Positions 47,071 through 59,505 are shown, counted from the stretch's first letter. The stretch: DNA of 64,000 bases from Sinohyriopsis cumingii (GCA_028554795.2 CM068839.1:83969540-84033539); one strand, 5' to 3'. Notes: generated by a model from the sequence alone, not told the origin. A program made the numbers and translations.

Positions 47071-47325
47071 GTACGTGTGGCTCAACCTCGGTCCTCTGAT
47101 ATGTGTATGTGTGGCTAAGCCTCAGTCCTCTGATATGTGTATGTGTGGCTAAGCCTCAGTCCTCTGATATGTGAATGTGTGACTCAACTTCAGTCCTCTG
47201 ATATGTGCATGTGTGGCTCAACCTCAGTCCTCTGATATGTGTGTGTGTGTGACTCAACCTCAGTCTTCTGATATGTGTGTGTGTGACTCAACCTCAGTCC
47301 TCTGATATGTGAATGTGTTTCTGAT
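47071..47325. repeat. 36-bp minisatellite, 7 copies
   Basis: Units of 'tgtgtggctaagcctcagtc' plus 'ctctgatatgtgtatg' with small length changes in the GT part. Confidence 0.92.
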
Positions 47326-47329
47326 CTCA

Positions 47330-48310
47330 TTTCCTGGGACATCTAATTTTGTATTCATTCTTTATATCAAAAATGGATCAGTCAACAAACAACTATACTC
47401 TCTTAAATTGTTCTTTTAAAACTGAAAATGTGCCACTGGCATACTTTTTATTTTTATTTTCAAATTTTTCTTCCCAGTACTCACTGTGAGAAATTTCAAT
47501 TACATGCTAGGGGGAGGCAAACAAAGAAAAGGCAGTTGCACAGATTTTGAAATATTGATTGTAGTGTTTTTATTATATATTAATGGTGAAAGGTTTTGAG
47601 TTTAGTGGAGAGTGGATTAGTGGTAATTGTTATGTAAAGATTTGTTACCAAAAACATTGTAATGTTATTACCAGCAGAGTGCCTGGCATTCACAATTTAA
47701 AAAAATTCCATTAAGAAAGAGTATTATAGTATAAATTAAATCATAAAGCTTATAAAATTGATATAATTCAATCAGTATGGTGTATAATTTTAAACCTTTG
47801 CTTTGCATTAAGATCCACCACTAAGTAAGCAGATTTTGGCATAGTAAAATGGAGTCCCTTAAATTACCTACTTAATACTGGTTTTATTTGACTCATAAGC
47901 AATTGATAATATTAGCTTCAAAAGACATGTAGCTGATCTCCAAAAATCAATAGATTTACAATCCAATTACATCTGTGTTGAGTGTATTACTCTAATTCTC
48001 TGCAGTGCTTTCATGGTTCAGATTAATATTGACTTTATGAAAATGAATCCTAGTTTTGACAAATTCTGAGTATTAATGATCTATGGGGGAAGGAATCAGA
48101 TCTGTAAAATTTAGAATTTCGTAATGAAATATTTCAAAAACAAAAGGCATATCAACATTTTATTATTTCCTTCAGTTTCTCTTTTCTTCTGTGTCATTAT
48201 GATTTAAGCGCAGTTACACAAGAAGTGACCAGATGGACACAATGGAAGTTTATCCATGTGTAATTAAAATTTAATTATTTGCAACTACACTTCAGTGTAT
48301 ACATGTAGAT
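47330..48310. other. AT-rich DNA, nothing recognised
   Basis: No supported feature. Confidence 0.5.
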
Positions 48311-48315
48311 GACTT

Positions 48316-48453
48316 GAAACCGATACTCACTTGTAAGTTGAGTTTGATTATCAAACAGCATAGATTCAGATCTGCTGTGTCATCATGCAGTGGCGGATCT
48401 GGGTTTGTGCAGTTTGGAGTTGTACTCAACTTGTAAGCGAGTGTACACAGTAG
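48316..48453 (+). mobile_element. Palindromic MITE-like element, internally deleted
   Basis: The ends gatactcacttgtaagttga and 'caacttgtaagcgagtgtac' remain, with only one internal hairpin (cagatctgctgtgtcatcat with 'gtggcggatctg'). Confidence 0.75.
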
Positions 48454-48754
48454 ATTTTTCCTATTTCTATACCAATTTTATATGGACCTATAGCCTTTTC
48501 TTTACTATGTATTGCACTAGGTTACTGATTGTACAGTAATTGTTGCATATGTGTTATACAAGCAAAACTTGTGTAATCATTGACTAAATTTCAGTACTTT
48601 AAATAAACTGATATTTCAAATTCCATCAAATCATGATTCTATACCAGAACAGTTTTAAATGGTTTTATTAGTTATTTTCTATTTGCTTTTGTTTCTGTTT
48701 TTTAAAAATATAGCCATTCTGTGGCAGAGTATCCATCATTCTGTTACCAATTTT

Positions 48755-49007
48755 GTTGTTGTTGTTGTTCTAGGGTTTAACGCCATTTTTCAGCACAAGA
48801 TAGGCTATACATGGCGGCCAGTATAACTGGTGGAGGAAGAACCCTGGAAAACCCAGGGAAGAACCACCGACCCACAAGAAGCTACTGGCAGGCTTTCCTA
48901 TGTATCCATGCTAGCCGAGCCTTGGACTCGAACCCACACAGACAGAGGTGAGATGGCAGTGATACATAACGGTGAGCGCTTTTGACCACTCTGCCACTCT
49001 GGTCCCC
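48755..49007 (-). mobile_element. SINE family B copy, minus strand
   Basis: (GTT)n, 'tctagggtttaacgccattt', the body, and head 'gaccactctgccactctggt'. The target-site duplication taccaattttg lies at about 48745-48755 and 49008-49018. Confidence 0.92.
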
Positions 49008-49029
49008 TACCAATTTTGACTATGTACAA

Positions 49030-49865
49030 TAACAAAGTTGCCTGTCATCTACAGTTACCAAACTTTGTTGCTGGCTTGCACTTGGGTCAAGAAGAAGCCT
49101 TTTGATTTCAGAGTAAATAGGTTAAGGTTCCTATGACTGAAAGAAAACCTATGCTTTATGTCAAATTACTTATGCTCTCCATCACATACTGTACATGGAA
49201 CAAACTTGCACTTGGAATGATGAAAACGCCTGTCATTTTCAGTGCCAAAAGGTCAAAGGCCAAGGAACTGTGAATGAAAGAAGATAAATGTTTCTGCATG
49301 TGAACATTAGTTCTACATCATACACCTGGATCAAACTTTGTAGATGGCTTGCACTGGGGGTAATGAAAAGCCCTATCAATTTTGGGGTCAGACATTCAAG
49401 GTAGCTGTGACATAACAAACAAAAGTGGTTCCTTGACATAAAATTCAGCTGATGACTTGCATGTTTGGTAAGAAAGAACCCTATTTATTCTGAGGAAAAA
49501 GGGTTAAAAGTCAAGGTCACTTTGAAAGGAAAAAATCTTCAGGGCTTTTGCTTAAGGTACAGTAAAAGTCTATCGATATTTTGCTTGAGAAGTCAAAGAT
49601 GAAGGTAACTTTGGCAACAACAACAACTGTGTTTTGCAGATTAACTTTTGTTCTGGGGTAAGTTCTTAGACCAAACATCATGGATGGCTTGCACTTAATA
49701 AAGAAACTTATAGATTCTGGGTCTAAAGGTCAGAGTTTATGGTCATGATATTCCTAATAAGAAAATAATGGTTTCTGCACATATGTTTAGTTGAAGACCA
49801 CATATCTTGACCACAGGTTGAGGTCATTGAGACTCATTGGTCATACTAGTGTTCACATACAGGCA
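49030..49865. repeat. Degenerate mollusc-type tandem array, about 120-180 bp period
   Basis: At least five diverged units share 'aactttgt(a/t)gatggcttgcac', 'gggtaatgaaaagccctat', 'ggtcaaaggccaaggaactg'. Same family as 21805-22115. Confidence 0.6.
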
Positions 49866-49869
49866 TATA

Positions 49870-50105
49870 ATGTACCATTCAAGTACTCTATTTTAATATT
49901 TTTAGCTTTCTAACCAAGCACCTGAAGGAATAAAGTAGGTATATATTACTGATTTCCTGTTACAATGATAAAGAAATTTCTGTATATGGATCAGCACCAA
50001 GACTTGTTCATTTTTTATATCCATATAGATATATGGGCTACAGGTATTGTGTGGTGGGGTTGACTGTGCTCCTTTATTATAATGTTATTCATGGGAGAAG
50101 TGAAA
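49870..50105. other. AT-rich spacer, nothing recognised
   Basis: No supported feature. Confidence 0.5.
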
Positions 50106-50109
50106 AAAA

Positions 50110-50640
50110 TATGCAACCTAATAGTGTGACTACCTTATAATAAGGTACATTATACTGTGAGGTGCCAAAATAGGGTTAATGACTATACTTGCCTTATAAC
50201 AACAAAATCTAACCAATTGACATGTTCCATGTAAGGATGAAACTGAGTCCTGTGACCTATATCATTACTGTATTTGTGTTTTGTGATACCACATGATAGT
50301 GCTCTTCAGGGAATCTACAAAAGTATACTGTGCTGAGGTTGTCATATATTGAGGTACAATATATATATATAGTTTAATGGGATCCATAACCATGATCTCA
50401 AGTCTCAGGCTCAGCCAATGTGTGTATGTGAGAAAGCTTGCTGGTAGCTTCTCGTGGGTCAGTGGTTCTTTCTGGGGGTTTCCCTGGGTTCTTCCTTCAC
50501 CATTTATACTGGCCACCATGTATATCCTATCTTGTGCTGAAAAATGCCATTAAACCCTATAACAACAACAACAACAAAACAACATAACCATGATCATGTT
50601 GTAAAAGAGACAGTGTTATACTGAGATGCCTTATTGTGAG
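50110..50640. repeat. Degenerate repeat related to 13.6-13.95 kb, split by a SINE
   Basis: Repeats with 'aataaggtacattatactgt', 'ggaatctacaaaagtatact' and 'aatgggatccataaccatga' are interrupted by the SINE B copy and resume after it with 'gtgttatactgagatgcctt'. Confidence 0.65.
50397..50582 (+). mobile_element. SINE family B, 5'-truncated, inserted in an older repeat
   Basis: It starts inside the B-box region (ctcaagtctcaggctcagcc), carries the family body and 3' end ('tgctgaaaaatgccattaaa'), and has an (AAC)n tail. A perfect 12-bp target-site duplication, cataaccatgat, lies at 50385-50396 and 50583-50594. The missing head means no pol III promoter remains. Confidence 0.93.
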
Positions 50641-50804
50641 TAAGCATAAAACACATTGAACTGCCAACAGCATTGACTTAGTTCTGCTGCACAGATCTGC
50701 TGCAAAGATTGCAGTTTATAATTCACCCTTAAGGCAGGGTCTGCACTGTCACTGAAGCCATAAGTAGTTCATATGACATTAGCAAAGGCCAAACATTTAG
50801 GTAG

Positions 50805-51430
50805 AAGTTTATCATAAAACACTCTAAAATGTCAGCAAAGGTGACCCTAAGGAGACACCCATGAAAGTTGATTGGATTTTTCCATTTGTTTTTCTCACTG
50901 TGACATTTAAAACCTTTTCACTCATTTGCTTTTCATGTTGAAAGTTGTGTATTTATCTGTGATAGGTCTTGCAAGCCAACGTAATACAATTTTAAAATGT
51001 AGGAGCATGGACTTCACCATTTGCAAGCCATGGACAAAACTGTACTGTGCTCCTTTTTGTGGCAGCCTTTATTAAGATTTCCTCATTTCTAATGAATATA
51101 CATGACCATCCTAATCAGTAGCTGCAAGCCAAAGTAAAATTTTCTTGAAGGTTGACCCAACACTACCTTTCATGCTGTTTGAATCATTATGTTCTTGATG
51201 AAGTAGCTCAGTTTTTTTCATGTTCATGAGGAATGAGGAACTTTTGTTGCAGTTACTCATGGTGAATAAAGAACATAATGGATATTTATTGTGGATTGCA
51301 ATGATGGATTGTCTTATAAACAGACAACACTTAGTAAAATAAGTGTGGTTTGGGTATCGTTGAACATGCACTTATCAATGGATAAATACGGTTAAGTCCT
51401 ATGGGCTTATCAATCGATAAATACATGTAT
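50805..51430. repeat. Dispersed repeat related to the 25.4-26.6 kb fold-back region
   Basis: Shared wording: 'tcataaaacactctaaaatg' with 'tcagcaaaggtgac', 'ttctaatgaatatacatgac', 'acctttcatgctgtttgaat' and 'cttatcaatcgataaatac'. No inverted partner was seen here. Confidence 0.5.
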
Positions 51431-51479
51431 GCTTAATGTGGGAACTTACAGTAATTAAGTTTCCCAATTTTCCTTATTT

Positions 51480-52420
51480 TTATCTGTCCATCTGTTTGCC
51501 TACTCACATTTCTTGTCATCATGAAAGTTGTGCAATGCTTAAACATAAGTAGATGTGATTTGGTTGCCAATTACCAATGACAGATTGGTATTTTAAAAGT
51601 TTCATCTCTTCAGGTCCAGTTTTTGGTCATTTTATATCCAGTTATGATACAATTTGATGTGAACATTGTCTCATAAACTAAGATATGTGGGTCATGTTTC
51701 ATCCACACTATTCTGGATAGAATTATGGCCCTTGACAATTACCTGCCCATTGTCACATGGGATGCTGATTGCATCTTGCAGAGCTCAAGAATCATTCAAC
51801 ATATTTTGATACAATTTGAAATAAACATTGTCTGGTAGACTTAGATCTGCCTTGTTTAGATTTTGTCTCATCAACTTATTGTTTAGCATATTCTTGTCTG
51901 CACTTGGAATTTTGCTTTTAATTTGCAAAGCTCAAGAATCCAATAACAGATTATAAACAAATGTAGTAAGAAGATTTTCTGCAAGACCAAGATGTGCATT
52001 TGATGGGTTGTGTCTCAAATTGCACTATTTTTGCCAGAGTTGTGGCCCCTGTAAATCAACATCATATCTAGATTTAGACAGATCCGTTTGTCCCAATAAT
52101 GATTTTTAAAAAAATTCTAATGATGTTAAGGTGATCAGAATTTTAAAAAATACCCCATTGGTTTTTGGTCATCTGTAAGTTTAACCTGGATGCTTTGTGT
52201 AATTAGCATATGTCAAGAATGATTCAACATATTGTGACTGAAGTTGACATGAACATTGCCTCACAGAACTCATTATCATTTACACCATTTTGGACAGAGT
52301 TAGGGCCCTTGTCAATAACCTTCCTGACATTATCTTTGCATGAGATTTTGCTTGTATTGATGAGACCTTGAGAAAGAGTTGCATTTGAGGCATTCCACAT
52401 CATCATTTAAAGAAGTCTTG
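51480..52420. repeat. Degenerate mollusc-type tandem array, about 150-180 bp period
   Basis: Diverged units share 'attatgatacaatttgatgt', 'gaacattgtctcataaacta', 'actattctggatagaattat' and 'ggcccttgacaattacctgc'. This vocabulary is common in bivalve noncoding DNA. Confidence 0.6.
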
Positions 52421-52424
52421 GTCA

Positions 52425-53735
52425 TTAAATGCTGATCTTCTCCTGAATTTGGTTTTCCAGCACAAGTTCTTGTGTTTAAGGTCCTATGGAGGAAACTGTA
52501 TTGATGCACTTATCACTAACAGCCCCAGTCAGATTTGAAATAGAATATTTACTGCAGGGGTGTAATTTGCGTGTGGTTTTGTACAGCTGTATGAATAAAA
52601 GCATGTATGCTGTAACTAGGTGAGAGAAAGATGAGATTACAAGTATGGTTATTTAGGGTATGAAATAGAGGAATGAGTAATACTTATTTTCTTCCGATTT
52701 TACATTGAATAATTTTTTTTCTTTATGTTTACAAAAGATGTAGATTGATTTAAATCTAAGATTAGCAGCACAATTACTTAAACATACAATATCATATTAT
52801 GTTCAGTTCAGTAGTTTGAAGTAATCTGTGTGATCATATTAATACGAAAATAAGCGTTTTCAGGGGGAAAAACTATGTAGTTTAAAAGAAAAATCAAATT
52901 GAGAACTCTGCCTTTTTGTGAGATGATTGGAAGGGTTCAAGTAAGTCAAGACTATGTTTGTTTATACTCTTTCTTGGTTACCTATATGCCACTGTCAGTT
53001 TTTCAAACATTTGAGTCAGTACATTTTGAAGTACACAATATGAGAAAAATTGAAGATTCTCAGATCTTCAATAAATGTACCACAGTTCAAAATGCTGTAT
53101 CTGAATAGCTAATTTGTTTCTCTGTAAGGACTCTTTCATTTTTGAATACTATGATAAGGGTTGGCACAGGTAAAGAAACCTTTTGCACGTTGTGACTGGT
53201 GGAATAGATCATTGAGAACTAAAGGCCAATATCAACACATAGAAACCAACAGTGTATTTGTATAGGTATTTCTATACATGAGGAAAACGTCACACAAAGG
53301 GAGAGCTATGCAATCTATTATGCATTTATGGGGCTTGCTTAGGATAAACAGACATTTCTGAGTACCTCGATCAGACATGTTTTTAATTGAGACTGAAATA
53401 TGAATCAGAGTCACTATCCAGAACCTATTATTCTATGTTGACAACTTGATATTTGGAGTAGAATCTTCTGTTTAAAATTCAGCATGTATATGATTTGAAG
53501 TCTTCATACATTTTTGGAAAAAAGGGATTAGAAGAGATATGGAAATCCTCAAAACGATTAATGGATTACCAAAAATGGGGTCAACATAGCCCTTCTGGAC
53601 ATCAAATGGGCAGAGAATCGGAATTGTTATATAAAGAAGTTGTGAGGACAGATTAGTTTTTCGCATGAGGAAAAGTTTCTTTTATTCAGTGGGACATTTT
53701 ATATCTAATTTTGAGAGGAATATTATTTGAAAGGA
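52425..53735. other. AT-rich DNA upstream of a candidate first exon
   Basis: No coding motif recognised. If the 53740 start is real, its promoter would lie at the end of this segment; no clear TATA element is asserted. Confidence 0.45.
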
Positions 53736-53739
53736 CAAA

Positions 53740-53787
53740 ATGGCAACCACAGCAGCTGCAGGAAAAATAAACCGTGAATTGCAGATG
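53740..53787 (+). CDS. Candidate alternative first exon (16 codons), strong Kozak
   Basis: An in-frame TGA at 53728 is followed by AAGGACAAAATGG, a very good start context. The frame MATTAAAGKINRELQM runs to the donor ATG|GTAAGG in phase 0. It is the nearest well-formed start to the dynein exon (8.5 kb upstream) and would join in frame. Short length makes chance possible, but context, closed upstream frame and donor all agree. Confidence 0.42.
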
Positions 53788-53789
53788 GT

Positions 53790-54235
53790 AAGGATTTACA
53801 TATCTTGAATATTATACTGTTTTATAACTAAATTCAAACCTGTCTATTAAGGTCACCTGTGCGACATAGAAACTGATGACCTATACATATATGTATATAG
53901 GTAAATGCTCACTAATAGGTAAATGATTACTAAGCTGGGCTTAAATGGGACTTTTTTTATATGACCATTATACACAGGTGGCTGGTCGACTAAATCAGTC
54001 CTTTTGTCCACTAAAAATATTATTGTAAAAAACCTAATACATATATTTGGTTCTTGCTGTAAGGAATGATTATAAATTAATAGGGATCAGCCAGTTTATT
54101 ATAATGATGTAAAATCCAAGTTGTAGGAAAGAAGTCATTTATGTTTTAGCAATACATTACTCCCTCATTAGAAAATTGATAACACTTTTATAAGATGGGT
54201 ATGATAATTGATCCATTTTGTTAAGTGGTAGTAAT
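53790..54235. other. AT-rich DNA, nothing recognised
   Basis: No supported feature. Confidence 0.5.
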
Positions 54236-54239
54236 TTTA

Positions 54240-54453
54240 TACCATGTATACTAGCTTATATGTCTTGTCAGACCGCAAACAACAAAAATCCAGATCTGCC
54301 ATAGCATAATGCACCTGCAGGTCAGCGTTATGTTGTTTGCTCTACTAATTACTCCTAACAAACTGCACAGACCTGTATCTGCACATTGTGAAGGCAGAAA
54401 TGGGACTGTGCAGTTTGTAGTTGGACTGGACTTTTAAGTGAGTAAAGATGGTA
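54240..54453 (+). mobile_element. Palindromic MITE-like element
   Basis: The left end taccatgtatactagcttat and right end 'cttttaagtgagtaaagatg' plus gtat bracket both internal blocks. Confidence 0.85.
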
Positions 54454-54761
54454 TGTCAAAGTGGGTCAGCATTTTTCAGTGGAAGTGAATTTTGAATATT
54501 ATATTTTTAGATAATGCATAGCACACCATAGTTGCAAACAAAAGTTGAAGTAGATGTGCTGTCAAATAATATCCTGGCTGATCAAGGTCCGTATTTCCAC
54601 TCTTTTTATTATTTCAAGCAAACAGCGTAGACCTTAGACTGATCTGTTGATTAAATAAATGATGAAGGTTTTCAGTGCTGCAAAAATTTGGTTTGTTCTG
54701 CATTGATAATTATGGTATGTAAATATTATAGAGATCTGAAAGTACATGTATATACTAGATG

Positions 54762-55081
54762 TGATGTGATGTGATTTTGATTTTTAATGTAGCTTTAACA
54801 ATTTTTCAGTCATATCGTTACGATGTCTGCAGTGTGGCAGTTTATAGTGATGTCTAGCACTGGGGCATCATGCCGCAGACATGTATCATGATGTCCCACC
54901 CAGTCACATCATCCTAACACCAGGCTGACCAGTCTTAACACTAACCTCTTAATGCTGAACGCCAAGCAAGGCAGCTGTTAGTATCATTTTTGTAAGTCTC
55001 TGGTATGACTCAGTCAGGGATCGAACCCACGACCTCCTGTATCTAAGGCGGATGCTCTAACCACTAGGCCACTGGAGCAGT
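54762..55081 (-). mobile_element. SINE family A, full-length copy, minus strand
   Basis: Reverse body ('tgcagtgtggcagtttatag') and head ending ccactaggccactggagcag. The target-site duplication gtatatactaga lies at 54748-54759 and 55082-55093. Confidence 0.93.
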
Positions 55082-55167
55082 GTATATACTAGACACACTG
55101 AGAAATATGAAATTAGGGGTTTTCAAAGCAAGATACCTTACCTGCAAATAGGGCTTTTGTTTATTTT

Positions 55168-55382
55168 GCCATATATAAAGACATAACTTGGATCTAACTG
55201 CAGACAGAATAGGCCCAGATATGTCATCACATAATATGCCAGTTGATCTGGGTCTGTGCAGTTTGTTAGGAGTAATCATTAGAACAAACAGCATAGACCC
55301 ATATCTGCAGTGCAGTATGAGATAGCGAGCCAGGGTCAGTGTTGTCTGCAGTTGGATTTGACTTGAATGTGAAATTATATGA
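55168..55382 (-). mobile_element. Palindromic MITE-like element, reverse orientation, diverged
   Basis: Begins gccatatataaagacataac; the internal order is cagatatg block, 'ctgggtctgtgcagtttgtt', then 'agacccatatctgcagtgca'. The right end is eroded. Confidence 0.72.
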
Positions 55383-55763
55383 ACTTGAGCACATTATTTT
55401 GATGTTGTCATTAAATTTATTTGCCTGAATAACCTGTATGTAAGATTGTTATAATAGTCTGTAGTGCATATCAATTTAGTCTTTCAGATTCTGACATATG
55501 TTCAGTATCAATGTTGAGTCCAAATTTCTGTATCGCACACTTATGGTGTAACAGTGTTTAGGTGTTTTTACTGTCATGCATGTATGGATGTTCTTTGATG
55601 GATGGAATCAAATGTTTCTTAATCCTAAATGGCTTTGAATTATATTGCTGAGATATGCAGAATGTACAATGTAGGGTATGTAATAAAAACAAAACCGTAT
55701 TTGTGTTTTGCTTTCAGTGGGAAGAAAAAAATCATTTGATATGGCACACAGGGATATCTGAGC

Positions 55764-55940
55764 ATGATGGCCTTAATGTATCTCTTTGCAATTTCAAAAA
55801 TACAAACTCAGAACAAAATTCCAAATAAAGTTTTGGATATTCATAATGTCATTTCTTTGTTTTCAACAAGTAAGAGTAACTGTTACAATTTATTATGGCA
55901 GCAGTCATCCAACCAAGCTAACAAGCTCAGCTTTGGCAAG
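55764..55940 (+). CDS. Weak candidate exon with acceptor upstream and phase-0 donor
   Basis: A strong acceptor, tgtgttttgctttcag (exon side begins 55718), precedes an ATG at 55764. From there 59 codons (start MMALMYLFAISKIQTQNK) run to AAG|GTATGT in phase 0. From the acceptor itself the only long open frame (WEEKNHLIWH) ends at a TAA after 36 codons, so the ATG frame would need an untranslated first part. Composition is undistinguished. It may be a noncoding or chance exon. Confidence 0.22.
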
Positions 55941-55984
55941 GTATGTCCCTGCTCAAACCAGGTACATGAAGTTATACAGCTAGC

Positions 55985-56395
55985 TGATATGAAACTTAAA
56001 CTGGTAAACGCACAATCTACAGGCTTTGAGGTAAACTCAATCCACTGGCTTTGAGGTAAACTCTCAATCCACTGGCTTTGAGGTAAATTCTCATTCCACT
56101 GGCTTTGAGGCACATTCACAATCCACTGGCAATGAGGTAAACTGACAATCCACTGGCTGTGAGGCAAATTCACAATTCACTGGCTATGAGACAAGATGCC
56201 CTAGTAACTAAAACTGTACATTCTTCTAGCTGTGAGGTAAACTCACAATCTACTGGCAGTGAGGCAAACTCACAATCCACTGGCAATGAGGTAAACTCAC
56301 AATCTACTGGCTGCAAGGCAAACTCAAAATCCACTGGCTGAAGCAAAGTCACAACCCACTGGTTGAAGCAACATCACAATTTACTGGATATGAGG
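55985..56395. repeat. 27-bp minisatellite in two blocks
   Basis: Units of aatccactggctttgaggta plus aactcac, about 14 in all, with a non-repeat interruption at about 56185-56230. The 9-residue ORF repeats (SQSTGSEAN) on both strands are artefacts. Confidence 0.92.
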
Positions 56396-56399
56396 CAAG

Positions 56400-56970
56400 A
56401 TTTTTAGGAACTAAACTATCTTAAACCTTAAAAAGAAAAGTAATGAAAATACACTGAATGCACTCATCCACAAGGAGTAATACTGAGCAAAGCGAAATGT
56501 ATCCATTCTTTAAATAAAACGCTTATAATACATGCCACTTCAAAGGATATGGTATACAATTTCATTAAAAAGACCCTTATGTTTGAAAGAAATCGGTTCA
56601 TTAGTATTGCAAAAAGTTCCATTATTGCTCCCGAGCTTTCACATAATGGACTGCACAATGGTTAGGTCCAAAATGGTAATTGACACATGGCATGCTATGG
56701 TGAAATGAAAACAGTTATAGCTTTATGGATAGCTTGTTGTATTTTGTGCATGTATGAATACTGACATAGCAACAGTAAAACAGACATTATTTCAACTTGT
56801 ATGTTAAACTTGTTCAACTAAATGACTGAACCAAAGTGTTAGAAAGTAGACCAGATCTCTTTTTCAGTAATGCCAGAGTTGATGAAGTTTTAACTTTTGA
56901 GGGATGTCCTTTATTTTTTGTTGTATAATGTTGTGTCAGGGGCAGATAGAAAGGTTAAATTAGGATTTGG
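56400..56970. other. AT-rich DNA, nothing recognised
   Basis: No supported feature. Confidence 0.5.
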
Positions 56971-56978
56971 CAAAACAT

Positions 56979-57203
56979 ACGGTATATACTCACTTATAAA
57001 TAAGCTTGTGTCAAACTGCAGGCAACAAAGATCCCAGTCTGCCATAACATAATGCACCTGTAGATCACAGGTATATGTTCTTTGTTCTACTGATTACTCA
57101 TAACCAACTTCACAGACCCATATCTGCCAGTGCATTATGTGATGGCAGATCTGGGTCTGTGCAGTTTGCATTTGGTCTCATCTCATAAGCAAGTATATAT
57201 GGT
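56979..57203 (+). mobile_element. Palindromic MITE-like element
   Basis: The left end acggtatatactcacttata and right end 'cataagcaagtatatatggt'; both internal hairpins are well preserved (gatctgggtctgtgcagttt). Confidence 0.87.
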
Positions 57204-57540
57204 AAATACCATGTTTTTCATTGAATTAAATTACCTGTAATGTTGTTAAATTAACCAAGAAAAGGGAAAGTGGGTGGAAAATAAGGTTTTGTTGGATACG
57301 TTTGGACAATTTTATCTGCAAATTCAGTATTTTACTATTATATAAACACTGTTAAGATATGATAAAATTTACCTGTAGAAATTTTGCGTGGTGTCCATAT
57401 ACCTTAACTAAACAGATTGCCATAAATGGCCCCCACCCACCTGAATCCACTGCTGGTAACTATGCAGATTGCCATAATGACAAGCTTAGAAGTCATTCAT
57501 ATGTATGTACATATTAAATTTGTAATAGCAAACATTGTTC

Positions 57541-57862
57541 ACCGCTCCAGTGACCTAGTGGTTAGAGCATCTGTCTCGGATGTGGGAGGTCCTGGGTTAG
57601 ATTCTCGGTTGAGTCATACCAAAGACTTACAGAAATGGTACTAACAGCTGCCTCGTTTGATGCTCAGCATTAAGAGGTTAGTGTTAGGACTGGTCAGCCT
57701 GGTGTCAGGATAATGTGACTGGGTGGGACATCATGCTACATGTGTGCGGCATGATGCACCAGTGCTAGACATCACTATAAACTGTCACACTGCAGACATT
57801 GTAGTGATATGACTGAAAAATTTTTAAAAGCTACTTTAAAAATCCAAATCACACTCACACAT
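57541..57862 (+). mobile_element. SINE family A, full-length copy
   Basis: The head ccagtgacctagtggttaga, body and degraded CA tail are present. The target-site duplication gcaaaca(t/a)tgttca lies at 57528-57541 and 57863-57876. Confidence 0.92.
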
Positions 57863-57904
57863 GCAAACAATGTTCAGATTTTCATTATAAACAAATTCAG
57901 GATT

Positions 57905-58815
57905 GTAACAAGATATTGTGGGCACATAGCCTATACAGAAAAATAATATGTGGCAAATAGTCTAAATAGCAAAATAATATGTGACAAATAGCCTAAATAG
58001 CAGTTAATATACATTGTGGGCACATAGTCTAAAAGAGCAAAATTATATGTGGCAAATAGTCTAAACAGCAATATAATATGTGACAAATAGTCTAAATAGC
58101 AAAATAATATGTGACAATTAGTCTAAACAGCAAAATAATATACAATGTACATTGTGAGCAAATAGTCTAAACAGAAAAATAATACATGTCAATTAATCTA
58201 AACAGCAAAATAATATACAGTGTACATTGTGAGCAAATAGTCTAAACAGAAAAATAATACATGTTGATTAGTCTAAACAGCAAAGTAATATGCAATGTAC
58301 ATTTTTAGCAAATAGTCTAAACAGAAAATTAATACATGTTGATTAGTCTAAGCATCAAAATAATATACATTATGGGCAAATAGTCTAAACAGAAAAATAG
58401 TATGTGACAAATAATATACATTGTTGGTAAATAGTCTAAACAGAAGAAAGAAAAACATGGCAATTAGTCTAAACATCAAAATAATATACATTGTGGGCAA
58501 ATAATCTAAACTGAAAAATAATATACATTATGGGTAAATAGTCTAAACAGCAAAATAGTATGTGACAAATAATATACATTGTGGGTAAATAGTCTAAAAA
58601 GAAAAATAATATACATTGTGGGTAAATAGTCTAAACATCAAAATAATATACATTGTGGGTAAATAGTCTAAACAGAAAAAAGAAAAACATGGCAATTAGT
58701 CTAAACATCAAAATAATATACATTGTGGGAAAATAATCTAAACAGAAAAATAATATACATTGTGGGCAAATAGTCTAAACAGCAAAATAGTATGTTGCAA
58801 ATAGTCTGAATAGCA
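57905..58815. repeat. AT-rich composite minisatellite
   Basis: About 25 copies of 'aatagtctaaacag' plus 'aaaataatatacattgtggg' in variable order, with length variants of about 30-70 bp. Confidence 0.88.
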
Positions 58816-58819
58816 AGAT

Positions 58820-59505
58820 AATTGTGTCATTACTTACATATATTTAGATGCAGAAAGATTAATATGGCATATTAGAAATTCTGTGGAATCTAAGAAATGG
58901 AACAGTGTCTACATTCATTTTAAATTAAGTCTTATCCTGTTGATGTTTCTAGGCAGTATTCTGATTGTTGTCGATTAAAACTTGGAAAAAGCGAGTTACT
59001 TGTCAATACCTTGTACAGATACATTATTAATGCTGTACAACAAGAGATTTCAATTTCAATAAAATTGTGAGTCCTGTTTTATTGATTGTACAATCCCCTG
59101 TATTAATAGTGTAGATAGACTGGCTTAGAGGCAAGAGTATGGATCTAACTAAGCATTGATTAGAACAGGTCCTAAACTGTTGATCAAGGGCCAGGTAAAT
59201 AAGAAACAGGGTGCTAATCATCCAAAAGCAAACTGACAAATCAAATAATTCTGGGTTGTCATAGTGTGCCCTATGTCATTCCTTCTACAAATGCTTTTAC
59301 CGTATATGCATTACACTTGTAGGCACAGAAGCGATGATATTGGTCTGAATATTAACTGTATAGGGATGCCAGAAAATATTTTGTAAAAGGCGCGGCACCT
59401 TAACAAAGACTTAAGGCAGCCATTCATGTCTAAATTTATATTTTCCAAAAATGTGGGGTGACATTGGCTGCTCTTTATCTGCCTGTTTTATGATTTCTTT
59501 GATGT
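58820..59505. other. AT-rich DNA, nothing recognised
   Basis: No supported feature. Confidence 0.5.
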
